Assembly (NCBI GenBank): GCA_050249455.1
Contig: JBFWQM010000004.1
Location: forward strand, 1-64,000
DNA: 64,000 bases
Direction of reading: 5' to 3'
Origin: JBFWQM01 sp050249455
GTDB lineage: Bacteria; Pseudomonadota; Alphaproteobacteria; MPNO01; VGEU01
Part shown: positions 8,779 to 15,473 of the stretch, piece by piece
Layout of the letters: every line of letters starts with the position of its first letter
Position numbering within the stretch: position 1 is the stretch's first letter
Program-made: the position numbers and the translations under genes
Notes under the pieces: model-generated
Databases searched by the model: none
What the model was told of the DNA's origin: nothing
Seen by the model: only the letters and a program-made list of their open reading frames with translations

Positions 8779-8826
8779 GGCCGACTCCCATCTTCTGTAC
8801 AGATGTACAGAAGATGGGAGTCGGCC
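8779..8826. promoter_or_regulatory. Perfect 23-bp inverted repeat upstream of antitoxin
   Basis: Two perfect 23-bp complementary arms (8779-8801 and 8804-8826) are separated by only 2 bp. The centre reads TGTACA-GA-TGTACA and the right arm abuts the antitoxin ATG at 8827. Such sites typically bind the ribbon-helix-helix antitoxin or toxin-antitoxin complex for autorepression. In RNA the same sequence would form a very stable hairpin covering the ribosome-binding region, and could also stop transcription arriving from the upstream operon. Confidence 0.7.
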
Positions 8827-9120
8827 ATGAGCCAGATCAACCTGCACACCACCCCCGAGTTCGAGGCCGACCTCGCCGCCCTGATGAAGGCACGCGGGAT
8901 CAAGAGCAAGTCGGAGGCGATCCGCGTCGCCGTCCACGAAGCCGCCGCGACCGCGCCCGCGCCACCGGCGAAGCCGAAGAAGCTCGACCTGTCGCCGCTG
9001 ATCGGGCTGATCGACAGGCTGCCCGGCGAGCGCAAGACCGACAAGACCGCGGCCGAGCTGGAGGCCGAGATCGACGCCGAGATGGACCAGAAGCTCGATC
9101 GCTTGTCCCGCCGCTCGTGA
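8827..9120 (+). CDS. Type II antitoxin, ribbon-helix-helix / VapB-like
   Basis: A 97-residue protein with an N-terminal RHH-like DNA-binding segment: a beta strand around QINLHTT, then helices around EFEADLAALMKARGIKSKSEAIRVAVHEA. An Ala/Pro linker and a charged C-terminal tail follow, probably the toxin-binding part. The start at 8827 lies immediately after a 48-bp palindrome. An in-frame ATG at 8803 is inside the palindrome's right half and is less likely. The stop overlaps the toxin GTG (9117) by 4 bp, the standard antitoxin-toxin arrangement. It should neutralise a PIN-domain ribonuclease, but that partner is frameshifted. Confidence 0.82.
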   Translation: MSQINLHTTPEFEADLAALMKARGIKSKSEAIRVAVHEAAATAPAPPAKPKKLDLSPLIGLIDRLPGERKTDKTAAELEAEIDAEMDQKLDRLSRRS

Positions 9121-9499
9121 TCGTCGACACGTCCATCATCGCGTCGCTGGCGTTGCGCGAACCGAGGATGACCTGGTTCCGCGCGACCCTGGAGTCCCAT
9201 GACGGCACGGCGCTGCGCATGTCATGGGTCAACATCGCCGAGGTCGCCATCATCCTGGGGCAATAAAGGACCTGAGCGACGGCCTGCTCGATGATGTGCT
9301 CGGGCGCATCGGAATCGAGGCGCTCGCGCCGGACCGCGACGTCGTGCGGATCGTCGGCGAAGCGCGGCATCGCCTGCCCCTCAACTTCGGCGACTGCTTC
9401 GCCTACGCCCACGCGAAGCTGTTGGGCGTGCCGCTGCTGACGCTCGACAGCGACTTCCTCAAGACCGACCTCGCCGCCGTCCTGCACCCCGACGCCTAG
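9117..9499 (+). pseudogene. PIN-domain (VapC-like) toxin, frameshifted
   Basis: The first half is read from a GTG at 9117 (VIVDTSIIASLALREP... to VNIAEVAIILGQ) and stops at 9266. The second half continues in the next frame (IKDLSDGLLDDVLGRIGI... LNFGDCFAYAHAKLLGVPLL) to 9499. All expected PIN acidic residues are present across the two halves: VDTS at the start, NIAE in the middle, NFGDCFAYA and LTLDSDFLKTD near the end. One extra G in the GGGG run at 9257-9260 would restore a continuous frame of about 127 codons. It may be a real inactivating deletion or a homopolymer sequencing error. Its end overlaps the stop of the convergent MaoC-like gene. Confidence 0.8.
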
Positions 9500-9957
9500 C
9501 CGCCGGTCGGCGGCGCGCCGCGGCGGCGGATGAACTGCCACGACTCATGGACCAGGACCAGCTCGTCCTTCTGGTTGAAGGTATCGAGTCGCAACCGAAA
9601 CGCGTCGCGCCCGCCGGCCGCCCTGGCCGGCGACAGCTCGACCACCGACGCGACGGCGCGGATGGTGTCGCCCGGCCGCACCGGACGGACCCAGCGCAAA
9701 GTGAGCCCCGGCGCGCCCTGGGCGGTCTTGTCGAACAGGCCCAGCCGCACGAACAGGCCGAACGCGATGGCGCCGGTCAGGTGGCCGGGCACGATGATGC
9801 CGCCGTAGGAGTAGCTGCGCGCCGCATCGTGGTCGACGTGGTAGGGCATCGGCACGTAGCGGCGACCGAACGCCAGCGCCTCGTCCTCCGAGATGGTGTA
9901 GCTGGCGGTCTCGAAGGTCTGGCCGACCGACAGGTCCTCGAAATGCAACTCAGGCAT
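9496..9957 (-). CDS. MaoC-like (R)-hydratase/dehydratase, hot-dog fold
   Basis: A 153-residue single hot-dog domain protein of the MaoC/PaaZ-C family. It starts with MPELHFEDLSVGQTFETASY and has a YHVDHDAARSYSYGGIIVPGHLT segment in the active-site helix region (the usual FNP.H-type loop), followed by RPVRPGDTIRA. The ATG at 9957 was preferred over the upstream frame extension because the domain begins there. Members hydrate enoyl-CoA thioesters or act on related acyl compounds. It diverges from the Rieske dioxygenase genes 95 bp away, so a role in degrading the ring-derived product is plausible but inferred. Confidence 0.85.
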   Translation of the reverse strand: MPELHFEDLSVGQTFETASYTISEDEALAFGRRYVPMPYHVDHDAARSYSYGGIIVPGHLTGAIAFGLFVRLGLFDKTAQGAPGLTLRWVRPVRPGDTIRAVASVVELSPARAAGGRDAFRLRLDTFNQKDELVLVHESWQFIRRRGAPPTGG

Positions 9958-10052
9958 CGAACCCCCGCGGTTGTTGGTCGCGGGTCCCTCGGGGTAGCAG
10001 TTTGATCTATGTGGATGTAGGTTACGCCGCATTGAACAGGGAGAAGCCGGCA

Positions 10053-11306
10053 ATGGCAACTGCGCGCCTGCCCCGTGACCTCGATCCCGGCGCCCGCCGC
10101 TGGCCGGCGGCCGGCGTGACGCGGGTTCCGGCCTGGATCTATTCCGACGAGGCGGTCTACGACCGCGAGCGCGAGCGGCTGTTCCGCGGCCCGACCTGGA
10201 ATTACGTCGCGCTGTCGTGCGAGATTCCCAATCCCGGCGACTACAAGCGGAACCTGATCGGCGACCTGCCGGTCATCGTGACCCGCGCCGAGGACGGCAC
10301 CGCCCATGTGGTGGTCAACCGCTGCGCCCATCGCGGCGCGCTGTTCTGCCAGACCCACCGGGGCAATGCGAAAAGCTTCATGTGCCCCTACCACCAGTGG
10401 ACCTACGACCTGAAGGGCGACCTGATCGGCCTGCCGTTCCGCCGCGGCTTCCAGAAGAAGGGCGGCATGCCCGACGACTTCGACCTCAAGGCGCACGGCC
10501 TGCAGAAGCTGCAGGTGACCGAGCGCCACGGCGCCATCTTCGCGTCGTTCGACCCGGACGTGGAGCCGTTCGAGGACTATCTCGGCCCCAAGATGCTGGG
10601 CTACTTCGACCGCGTGTTCGACGGCCGCCCGCTGAAGGTGCTGGGCTACATGCGCCAGGAGATCCCGGCCAATTGGAAGCTCTACTTCGACAACCAGAAG
10701 GATCCCTACCACGCCACCCTGCTGCACTACTTCCTGATCAGCTTCGGGCTGTTCCGCGCCACCGAGCCGTCGAAGGTGCGCATCGACGAGCGCGGCCGCC
10801 ACACCTGCCTGATCAGCCAGCGCGGCGACAAGAAGGCGACCGATGACGACGAGGAGATCAAGCACAATCGGCCCGACATGGCTCTCAAGGGCACCGAGAT
10901 GCTGCAGCCGGAAAAGGAATATCCCGGCGCCGACACGGTGGTGATCCAGACCATCTGGCCGGCGGTCATCGTCCAGCAGCAGTCCAACACGCTCGCCGTG
11001 CGCCATATCATCCCGCGCGGGCCGAACGCCTACGAGCTGGCGTGGACGTTCTTCGGCTACGCCGACGAGCCGGCGGAGATGACCGAGAAGCGAATCATGC
11101 AGGCCAACCTGATGGGCCCCTCCGGCTACGTCTCGATCGACGACAGCGAGGTGGTGGCGTTCTGCCAGGAAGGCCTCGGCCCCTACCCCGGCTCCGAAGG
11201 CGTCGTCGAGATGGACGGCAAGACGCCGGGCGAGGCGGAGACGCTGGTCTCCGAGGGCGCGGTACGCGCGTTTTACGACTACTATCGCAAGGTGATGGAG
11301 CTGTGA
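10053..11306 (+). CDS. Rieske aromatic-ring-hydroxylating dioxygenase, alpha subunit
   Basis: Catalytic oxygenase subunit, 417 residues, adding O2 to an aromatic ring. The Rieske [2Fe-2S] ligands are in CAHRG (Cys91, His93) and CPYHQW (Cys111, His114). The mononuclear iron site follows in KDPYHATLLH (Asp217 bridge, His220, His225). The start ATG at 10053 has an AGGGAG ribosome site about 9 bp upstream; the open frame back to 10002 lacks one. It overlaps the beta subunit by 4 bp. The ring substrate is not readable; benzoate-, salicylate- or terephthalate-type acids are the usual targets. No ferredoxin or reductase gene is visible nearby, though the assembly gap lies just downstream. Confidence 0.92.
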   Translation: MATARLPRDLDPGARRWPAAGVTRVPAWIYSDEAVYDRERERLFRGPTWNYVALSCEIPNPGDYKRNLIGDLPVIVTRAEDGTAHVVVNRCAHRGALFCQTHRGNAKSFMCPYHQWTYDLKGDLIGLPFRRGFQKKGGMPDDFDLKAHGLQKLQVTERHGAIFASFDPDVEPFEDYLGPKMLGYFDRVFDGRPLKVLGYMRQEIPANWKLYFDNQKDPYHATLLHYFLISFGLFRATEPSKVRIDERGRHTCLISQRGDKKATDDDEEIKHNRPDMALKGTEMLQPEKEYPGADTVVIQTIWPAVIVQQQSNTLAVRHIIPRGPNAYELAWTFFGYADEPAEMTEKRIMQANLMGPSGYVSIDDSEVVAFCQEGLGPYPGSEGVVEMDGKTPGEAETLVSEGAVRAFYDYYRKVMEL

Positions 11307-11824
11307 CGACGACCCTGGCCGGACTGCGCCTGCCCGCCGACCTGTCGCAGGCGGACCCGCGCGACCTCCACTTCGCGCTCGACCGGATGAACGCCGACTA
11401 CGCGCTCGCGCTCGACGAGAACGAGCTCGAGCGCTGGCCCGACTTCTTCGTCGAGGACGGCGTCTACCGCGTCATCCCGCGCGAGAACTACGAGGCCGGC
11501 TACCCGATCGCGGTGATGTACTGCGCCAACCGCCGCATGATGGCCGACCGCGTCACCCACGTGCGCGAGACCTGCATGTTCGCGCCGCGCCGGCTGCGCC
11601 ACGTCACCGGCAACGTCCGCGTCACCGGCTTCGACGGCCGCGCCGCCAGGGTGCAGTCCAACTACGCCGTGTTCGAGACCACCCACGACACCAAGACCGC
11701 GGTGTTCAACGTCGGCAAGTACGTCGACCTGGTGGTGTGCGAAGGAGGCGCCCCGAAGCTCGCCGAGCGCCTGTGCGTCTACGACTCGAGCATCATCCCG
11801 ACGTCGCTGATCTACCCGGTGTAG
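11303..11824 (+). CDS. Aromatic-ring-hydroxylating dioxygenase, beta subunit
   Basis: Small NTF2-like structural subunit, 173 residues, GTG start at 11303 overlapping the alpha stop. It shows the family pattern: LDRMNADYALALDENELERW near the N-terminus, then MMADRVTHVRETCMFAPRRLRH around residues 75-95. A C-terminal KLAERLCVYDSSIIPTSLI resembles the usual ending. It packs with the alpha subunit in an alpha3beta3 assembly. About 70 bp downstream the assembly breaks into a 100-N gap, so any further genes of this operon are lost. Confidence 0.9.
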   Translation: MTTTLAGLRLPADLSQADPRDLHFALDRMNADYALALDENELERWPDFFVEDGVYRVIPRENYEAGYPIAVMYCANRRMMADRVTHVRETCMFAPRRLRHVTGNVRVTGFDGRAARVQSNYAVFETTHDTKTAVFNVGKYVDLVVCEGGAPKLAERLCVYDSSIIPTSLIYPV

Positions 11825-11863
11825 CCCGGCTTATTTCACCGGGCCTGAGCTCGAAGTAGGCGG
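11823..11863. repeat. Short dispersed repeat, copy 1 (left of gap)
   Basis: About 40 bp, beginning AGCCCGG and continuing with a 29-bp core at 11835-11863 that matches 12256-12284 with two mismatches. Read on the minus strand, both copies spell the residues AAY-(F/L)-E-(L/F)-RPGE, so this could be the end of a coding repeat or a non-coding element. The copies flank the assembly gap, which suggests that repeat content caused the break. Confidence 0.6.
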
Positions 11864-11892
11864 CAAGCCGTTGCACGTCGCCTTCGACGGTG

Positions 11893-11992
11893 NNNNNNNN
11901 NNNNNNNNNNNNNNNNNNNNNNNNNNNNNNNNNNNNNNNNNNNNNNNNNNNNNNNNNNNNNNNNNNNNNNNNNNNNNNNNNNNNNNNNNNNN
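11893..11992. other. Assembly gap (100 N)
   Basis: Exactly 100 ambiguous bases, the usual placeholder for a gap of unknown size. Sequence on either side must be read as two contigs. Repeat sequences lie on both sides, and a reading frame enters from the gap on the right. Confidence 0.99.
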
Positions 11993-12109
11993 CTCGTCGC
12001 CAAGCTCTATGGAATAGAGGCTGCAAGAAGCGCAGCCATTACCACTGAGTACGAATGGCACGACGATCCGACGTGGGATCCGTTCGCCGCCGTTCACGGC
12101 TTACCGTGA
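11993..12109 (+). CDS. C-terminal fragment of an unknown protein entering from the gap
   Basis: A 38-codon open frame begins at the first base after the gap and ends at TGA 12107-12109, with residues such as LVAKLYGIEAARSAA and ending DPTWDPFAAVHGLP. The codons are less G/C-rich at third positions than in neighbouring genes, hinting at a foreign or recently acquired gene. I do not recognise the family. It may be the tail of a real gene lost in the gap, or chance coding. Confidence 0.35.
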   Translation, partial: LVAKLYGIEAARSAAITTEYEWHDDPTWDPFAAVHGLP

Positions 12110-12244
12110 TCGTGAGGCCGCAGCGTCAGCTTGTGGGGGTGGAACCGAAACTGTAGCGCCTATCCCACATGGCCTCCCATGTTCGGGTAAGCGGTAAGGT
12201 TCGAGGCGATGTGTTCGGCGGCTTGCGGACCACAGCCGACTCCC

Positions 12245-12284
12245 AGCCCGGATCATTCACCGGGCCTGAACTCGAGGTAGGCGG
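12245..12284. repeat. Short dispersed repeat, copy 2 (right of gap)
   Basis: The second copy of the element seen at 11823-11863, with AGCCCGG at 12245-12251 and the 29-bp core at 12256-12284. The remaining DNA between the fragment's stop at 12109 and the REP-like element at 12321 shows no other gene I can support. Confidence 0.6.
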
Positions 12285-12320
12285 CCCGGGCCAGGTGCCG
12301 GCCGACCTCTGCCTTCTTCT

Positions 12321-12408
12321 TGTCGTCCTCCGGCTTGACCGGAGGACCCATGCCCGAACGCATCGATTCACGGCATGGTGAGTTCTCCGGTCAAGCCGGA
12401 GAACGACA
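12321..12408. repeat. REP/BIME-like palindromic element
   Basis: Two small hairpins face each other. At 12321-12347 the core is CCTCCGG-CTTGA-CCGGAGG, and at 12383-12408 it is TTCTCCGG-TCAAG-CCGGAGAA. The two units are themselves inverted copies, with CCATGCC and GGCATGG forming the inner edges, so the whole 88 bp can fold into one long stem. This is the architecture of intergenic REP pairs. Elements with a TCCGGTCAAGCCGGA core are familiar from alphaproteobacterial intergenic DNA. Confidence 0.75.
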
Positions 12409-12433
12409 ATAGAAGAAATTCACGTGCGCCTTC

Positions 12434-13615
12434 CTACCCCACCCTGTGCAGCCCCTTGGGGAACGCGTGCATCGACTCGGCGCCGGTGGCGGTGATGCGG
12501 ACCAGTTCGCCGGTCTGGACGCCCGCCTTGCCGTCCGGGGTGATCACATTGGGCTGCACCACCATCATCATGCCCTCCCGCAGCACCAGGTCGGGCAGCG
12601 GGCCGGCCGGGCGGCTCTTCGTGCCGAGGATCGGCGGGAAGTAGCCGCCGCCGTAGCCGTGGACCAGGTCGTCGCAGACGGTGAAGCCGGCCGCCTCGAT
12701 CACCGACGCGGCCTCGACGATCTCCGGCATCGTCGCGCCGGGGCGCAGCACCTTCACCACCGCGTCGAAGGCAGCCGTCGCGGCGTCGTGCAGGTCGCGG
12801 TAGAGCGGCGTCGGGTCGGCGCCGACGGTGAAGGTGCGCAGCACCTGTCCGGAGTGGTCCCAGAACGCGGCGCTGATCTCGGTGAACACCACGTCGCCGG
12901 CCTTCACCGTGCGGCTCGACGGCCACTGGCACGGCACCTGCAGGTTCGGCTCCGCCATCGAGGTGACGCCGAAGAAGTGGATCACCGTCCGCCCGCCTAG
13001 CTTCGTGTAGGCGCCGGCGACCAGCCCGCCGAGCTCGCGCTCGGTCAGGCCGGGGCGCAGGCCGTCGCGCAAGGCGGCGATGCCGGCGTCCGACATCGCA
13101 GCGCCGATGCGCATCCAGTCCACCTCCTCCGCCGACTTGACCAGCCGCAGGCCGACATAGTCGCGGTTGAGGTCGACCACCGTCGCGCCCTTGGCCGCGA
13201 CGGCCTCGAACAGCGCATGCGACAGCGGGCCGATCACGCCGACGCGCCTGCCCGAGCAGCCGCGGCGGTCGAGTTCCGCGACCGCGGTGGCGACGGTGGA
13301 CTGCTGGCCCCAGCCGACCGTCGCGTCCCTAGCCACCCGCGTCGCCTGCGGCACGTGGTTGTGGTACTGCACGTACATCGCATCGCGCGCGCCGGGGGTC
13401 ACGACGACGATCGCCTCCGTCGTCACCGGCCAGCCGGTCAGCCACAGGACGCCCGATCCACCCCAGTTCTGCCCAGTCAGCAGGACGTGGGCGACCTCCT
13501 TCGCGGCCATGACGCCTTCCAGGGCCGAACGGCGCCGGCGCATCTCCGCGTCGGAGAAGCGCGGATATTCCATGTCCACGATCGCCCGCAGATGTGGCGG
13601 CAACGCCAGGGTCAT
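12434..13615 (-). CDS. M24-family (creatinase/prolidase-like) protein, metal ligands largely replaced
   Basis: A 393-residue pita-bread-fold protein of the Xaa-Pro peptidase/creatinase family: an N-terminal creatinase_N domain (about 20-150) and a C-terminal catalytic-fold domain (about 165-390). At the places where aminopeptidase P has Asp, Asp, His, Glu, Glu ligands it reads FTEIS, HSGQ, VHGYGGG, VVQPN and QTGEL. Most ligands are therefore missing, as in metal-independent creatinase. It probably hydrolyses a C-N bond in a small compound rather than a proline peptide. The ATG at 13615 is preceded by an (AG)7 tract. It diverges from a TRAP transporter, which may import its substrate. Confidence 0.8.
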   Translation of the reverse strand: MTLALPPHLRAIVDMEYPRFSDAEMRRRRSALEGVMAAKEVAHVLLTGQNWGGSGVLWLTGWPVTTEAIVVVTPGARDAMYVQYHNHVPQATRVARDATVGWGQQSTVATAVAELDRRGCSGRRVGVIGPLSHALFEAVAAKGATVVDLNRDYVGLRLVKSAEEVDWMRIGAAMSDAGIAALRDGLRPGLTERELGGLVAGAYTKLGGRTVIHFFGVTSMAEPNLQVPCQWPSSRTVKAGDVVFTEISAAFWDHSGQVLRTFTVGADPTPLYRDLHDAATAAFDAVVKVLRPGATMPEIVEAASVIEAAGFTVCDDLVHGYGGGYFPPILGTKSRPAGPLPDLVLREGMMMVVQPNVITPDGKAGVQTGELVRITATGAESMHAFPKGLHRVG

Positions 13616-13935
13616 CGGCGACTCTCTCTCTCTCTGCAAATCAAGGCACGTACGGCACGCGGCCATCCGCCGTGTCGGCTTGCGTTTCGGTCCGCCGGGA
13701 CGGCCGGTTCTCGGCGGCGGACATGATCTTGCCACAGCCGCTATTGCCATGACGCGGCAAATCAGTTCATCTTCGTGGCCAAGATAACGGCTCGTGCTCT
13801 TGCGCCTTCGCGCTGCCGCAACGGCCGAATCAGAATGGCAGGGCCCACCAAGAGGCCCCGCCGCGGTCCGCCGGGTCGTCCCGGCCGTCGCGCGCGCCAG
13901 TGCACCGGGAGCAACAATAAGCAGGCGAGGTCGCC
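13616..13935. other. Divergent intergenic region, M24 gene / TRAP operon
   Basis: 320 bp between the leftward M24-like gene and the rightward dctP-like gene. It contains the (CT)7 microsatellite at 13622-13635 that serves the M24 start. No clear promoter hexamers, operator or terminator were found; the short frames are not protein-like. Confidence 0.5.
13622..13635 (-). promoter_or_regulatory. (AG)7 dinucleotide tract acting as ribosome-binding site
   Basis: On the minus strand seven AG repeats end 6 bp before the ATG at 13615, so the Shine-Dalgarno sequence of the M24 gene is a microsatellite. No other purine-rich site is nearby. Repeat-length change would alter the strength or spacing of the site; whether it varies is not known. 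Confidence 0.5.
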
Positions 13936-14922
13936 ATGAAGCCCATCTACACCATTGCAACGGCGCTTGCCGTAGGCGCCGCCATGTCGACGCCTGCGTC
14001 GGCGGAAGTCACCCTGACCGCCCTGACCAGCCTGATCCAGGCCAATCCGCTCTCCAAGAGCTTCCTGGCCAATTTCGTTCCGGCCGTGAACGACCAGTGC
14101 AAGGGGCAGGTCCAGGTCAAGTATCTCGGCGGCCCCGAGGTCTCCCCGCCCAACAACGCCTACCAGGCGGTCCAGCGCGGCCAGTACGACATCCTGCACG
14201 GCCCGACGTCCTATTACGTCGGTTCGTTCCCGGAAGGGTACGGGATGCTGGCGACCAACGTGTCGCTGTCGGAGATCCACAAGAACGGCGGCTACGACAT
14301 GCTCGACCAGCGCTACCAGGCGAAGGTCGGCGCGAAGCTGGTCGCCTGGGGCGAGAAGGAGACCGGCTACTACACCTACCTCCTCAACGAGCCCAAGTTC
14401 CGTCCCGACGGCGTGCCCGACCTGTCGGGGCAGAAGATGCGCGCGACCGGCACCTACCGTCCGCTGTTCAATGCGCTCGGCGCCACGACCGTGAACATGA
14501 CCGAGAGCGAGATCTACACCGCGCTGCAGCGCGGTATCGTGACCGGCTTCGGCTGGCCGGTGACCGGCGTACCGGCGCTCGGCCTGCACAAGATCGTCAA
14601 GTACGCGATCCAGCCCGATTTCTATCAGACCAACACCACGGTCACGATGAACAAGGGCAAGTGGGAATCGCTCACCGCGGCGCAGCGCGAGTGCCTCAAT
14701 AAGGTGTCGCGCACCTACGAGACCGTCTCGAACGACTTCATGAACAAGGAGCGCGAGGTCGACGAGAAGGCGATGCGCGAGGCGGGCATGAAGTTCGTCG
14801 AGCTCAAGGGCGATGCCCGCAAGAGCTACCTCAAGATCGCCAACGACGCGATCTGGAAGGAGTTCGAGGAGCGGTCGAAGGACGCAGCCCAGCTCAAGGC
14901 AAAGCTCTATCGCCCCGAGTAA
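13936..14922 (+). CDS. TRAP transporter solute-binding protein, DctP family
   Basis: Periplasmic binding component of a sodium-driven TRAP importer for an organic acid or similar solute; 328 residues, typical for DctP. The signal peptide covers residues 1 to about 23 (MKPIYTIATALAVGAAMS... ASA). The central region has GQKMRATGTYRPLFNALGA near residues 165-183 and ESEIYTALQRGIVTG after it; these are the conserved DctP ligand-binding helix blocks. It is followed 27 bp later by the small and large membrane subunits. The neighbours suggest that the cargo may be the substrate of the divergent M24-like enzyme or an aromatic acid. Confidence 0.92.
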   Translation: MKPIYTIATALAVGAAMSTPASAEVTLTALTSLIQANPLSKSFLANFVPAVNDQCKGQVQVKYLGGPEVSPPNNAYQAVQRGQYDILHGPTSYYVGSFPEGYGMLATNVSLSEIHKNGGYDMLDQRYQAKVGAKLVAWGEKETGYYTYLLNEPKFRPDGVPDLSGQKMRATGTYRPLFNALGATTVNMTESEIYTALQRGIVTGFGWPVTGVPALGLHKIVKYAIQPDFYQTNTTVTMNKGKWESLTAAQRECLNKVSRTYETVSNDFMNKEREVDEKAMREAGMKFVELKGDARKSYLKIANDAIWKEFEERSKDAAQLKAKLYRPE

Positions 14923-14949
14923 GACCGCTGGAACGGGCCGGAGGCCGCG

Positions 14950-15468
14950 ATGATCGAAACGCTTGATCGCGGCCTCGGCCGCGTGACGCTCGGCCTTGCA
15001 TACCTTGGCTGTGCGGTCATCTGCGGCCTCTTCGTCCTGATCATCCTGGACGTCCTCATCCGCACGTTCGGCACGCAGCCGCCGGCGTTCACGCTGGCGG
15101 TCGTGGAGTACGGCCTCCTCTATTTCGCCATGTGCGCGACGCCGTACCTCGTGCGCACGCGCGGGCACGTCGTGATCGAGGCCGTGGTGGCCTCGGTGCC
15201 GCGCGGCGTCCAGACGCTTCTGGCGCGCCTCGTCTATTTCGTCTGTATGGTCATCGCGCTGCTGTTCGCCTACGAGTCCGCTCTGCTGTTCCTCGAAGCC
15301 TGGGAGTCGGGCAACCTCGACATGCGCGGCATCGACATCGCGCTGTGGCTGCAGTATTTGCCAATGCCGTTCGGCTTCGCCTTCATCGGGCTCGAATTCG
15401 TGCCCTACCTCCTCGGCCTCAGGTCCTACTACAGCTACGACCTCGGCGAAGTCAAAGACACGGTCTGA
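14950..15468 (+). CDS. TRAP transporter small permease, DctQ family
   Basis: Small membrane subunit, 172 residues, with four transmembrane helices (roughly 15-40, 52-70, 90-112 and 132-155). The DctQ-like VVEYGLLYFAMCATPYLVRT and GHVVIEAVV motifs occur in the first half. It is placed between the binding protein and the large permease, 5 bp before the latter, so the three form one DctPQM unit. Confidence 0.9.
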   Translation: MIETLDRGLGRVTLGLAYLGCAVICGLFVLIILDVLIRTFGTQPPAFTLAVVEYGLLYFAMCATPYLVRTRGHVVIEAVVASVPRGVQTLLARLVYFVCMVIALLFAYESALLFLEAWESGNLDMRGIDIALWLQYLPMPFGFAFIGLEFVPYLLGLRSYYSYDLGEVKDTV

Positions 15469-15473
15469 ACGCC

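Noticed and set aside
8803..8826. An upstream ATG for the antitoxin at 8803
   Set aside because: It lies inside the right half of the palindrome and would add eight residues that do not fit the RHH start; 8827 is the better start.
12253..12351. A 32-residue frame on the minus strand ending RPGE
   Set aside because: It is made almost wholly of REP-like palindrome and the 40-bp dispersed repeat, with no ribosome site; better explained as repeat sequence.
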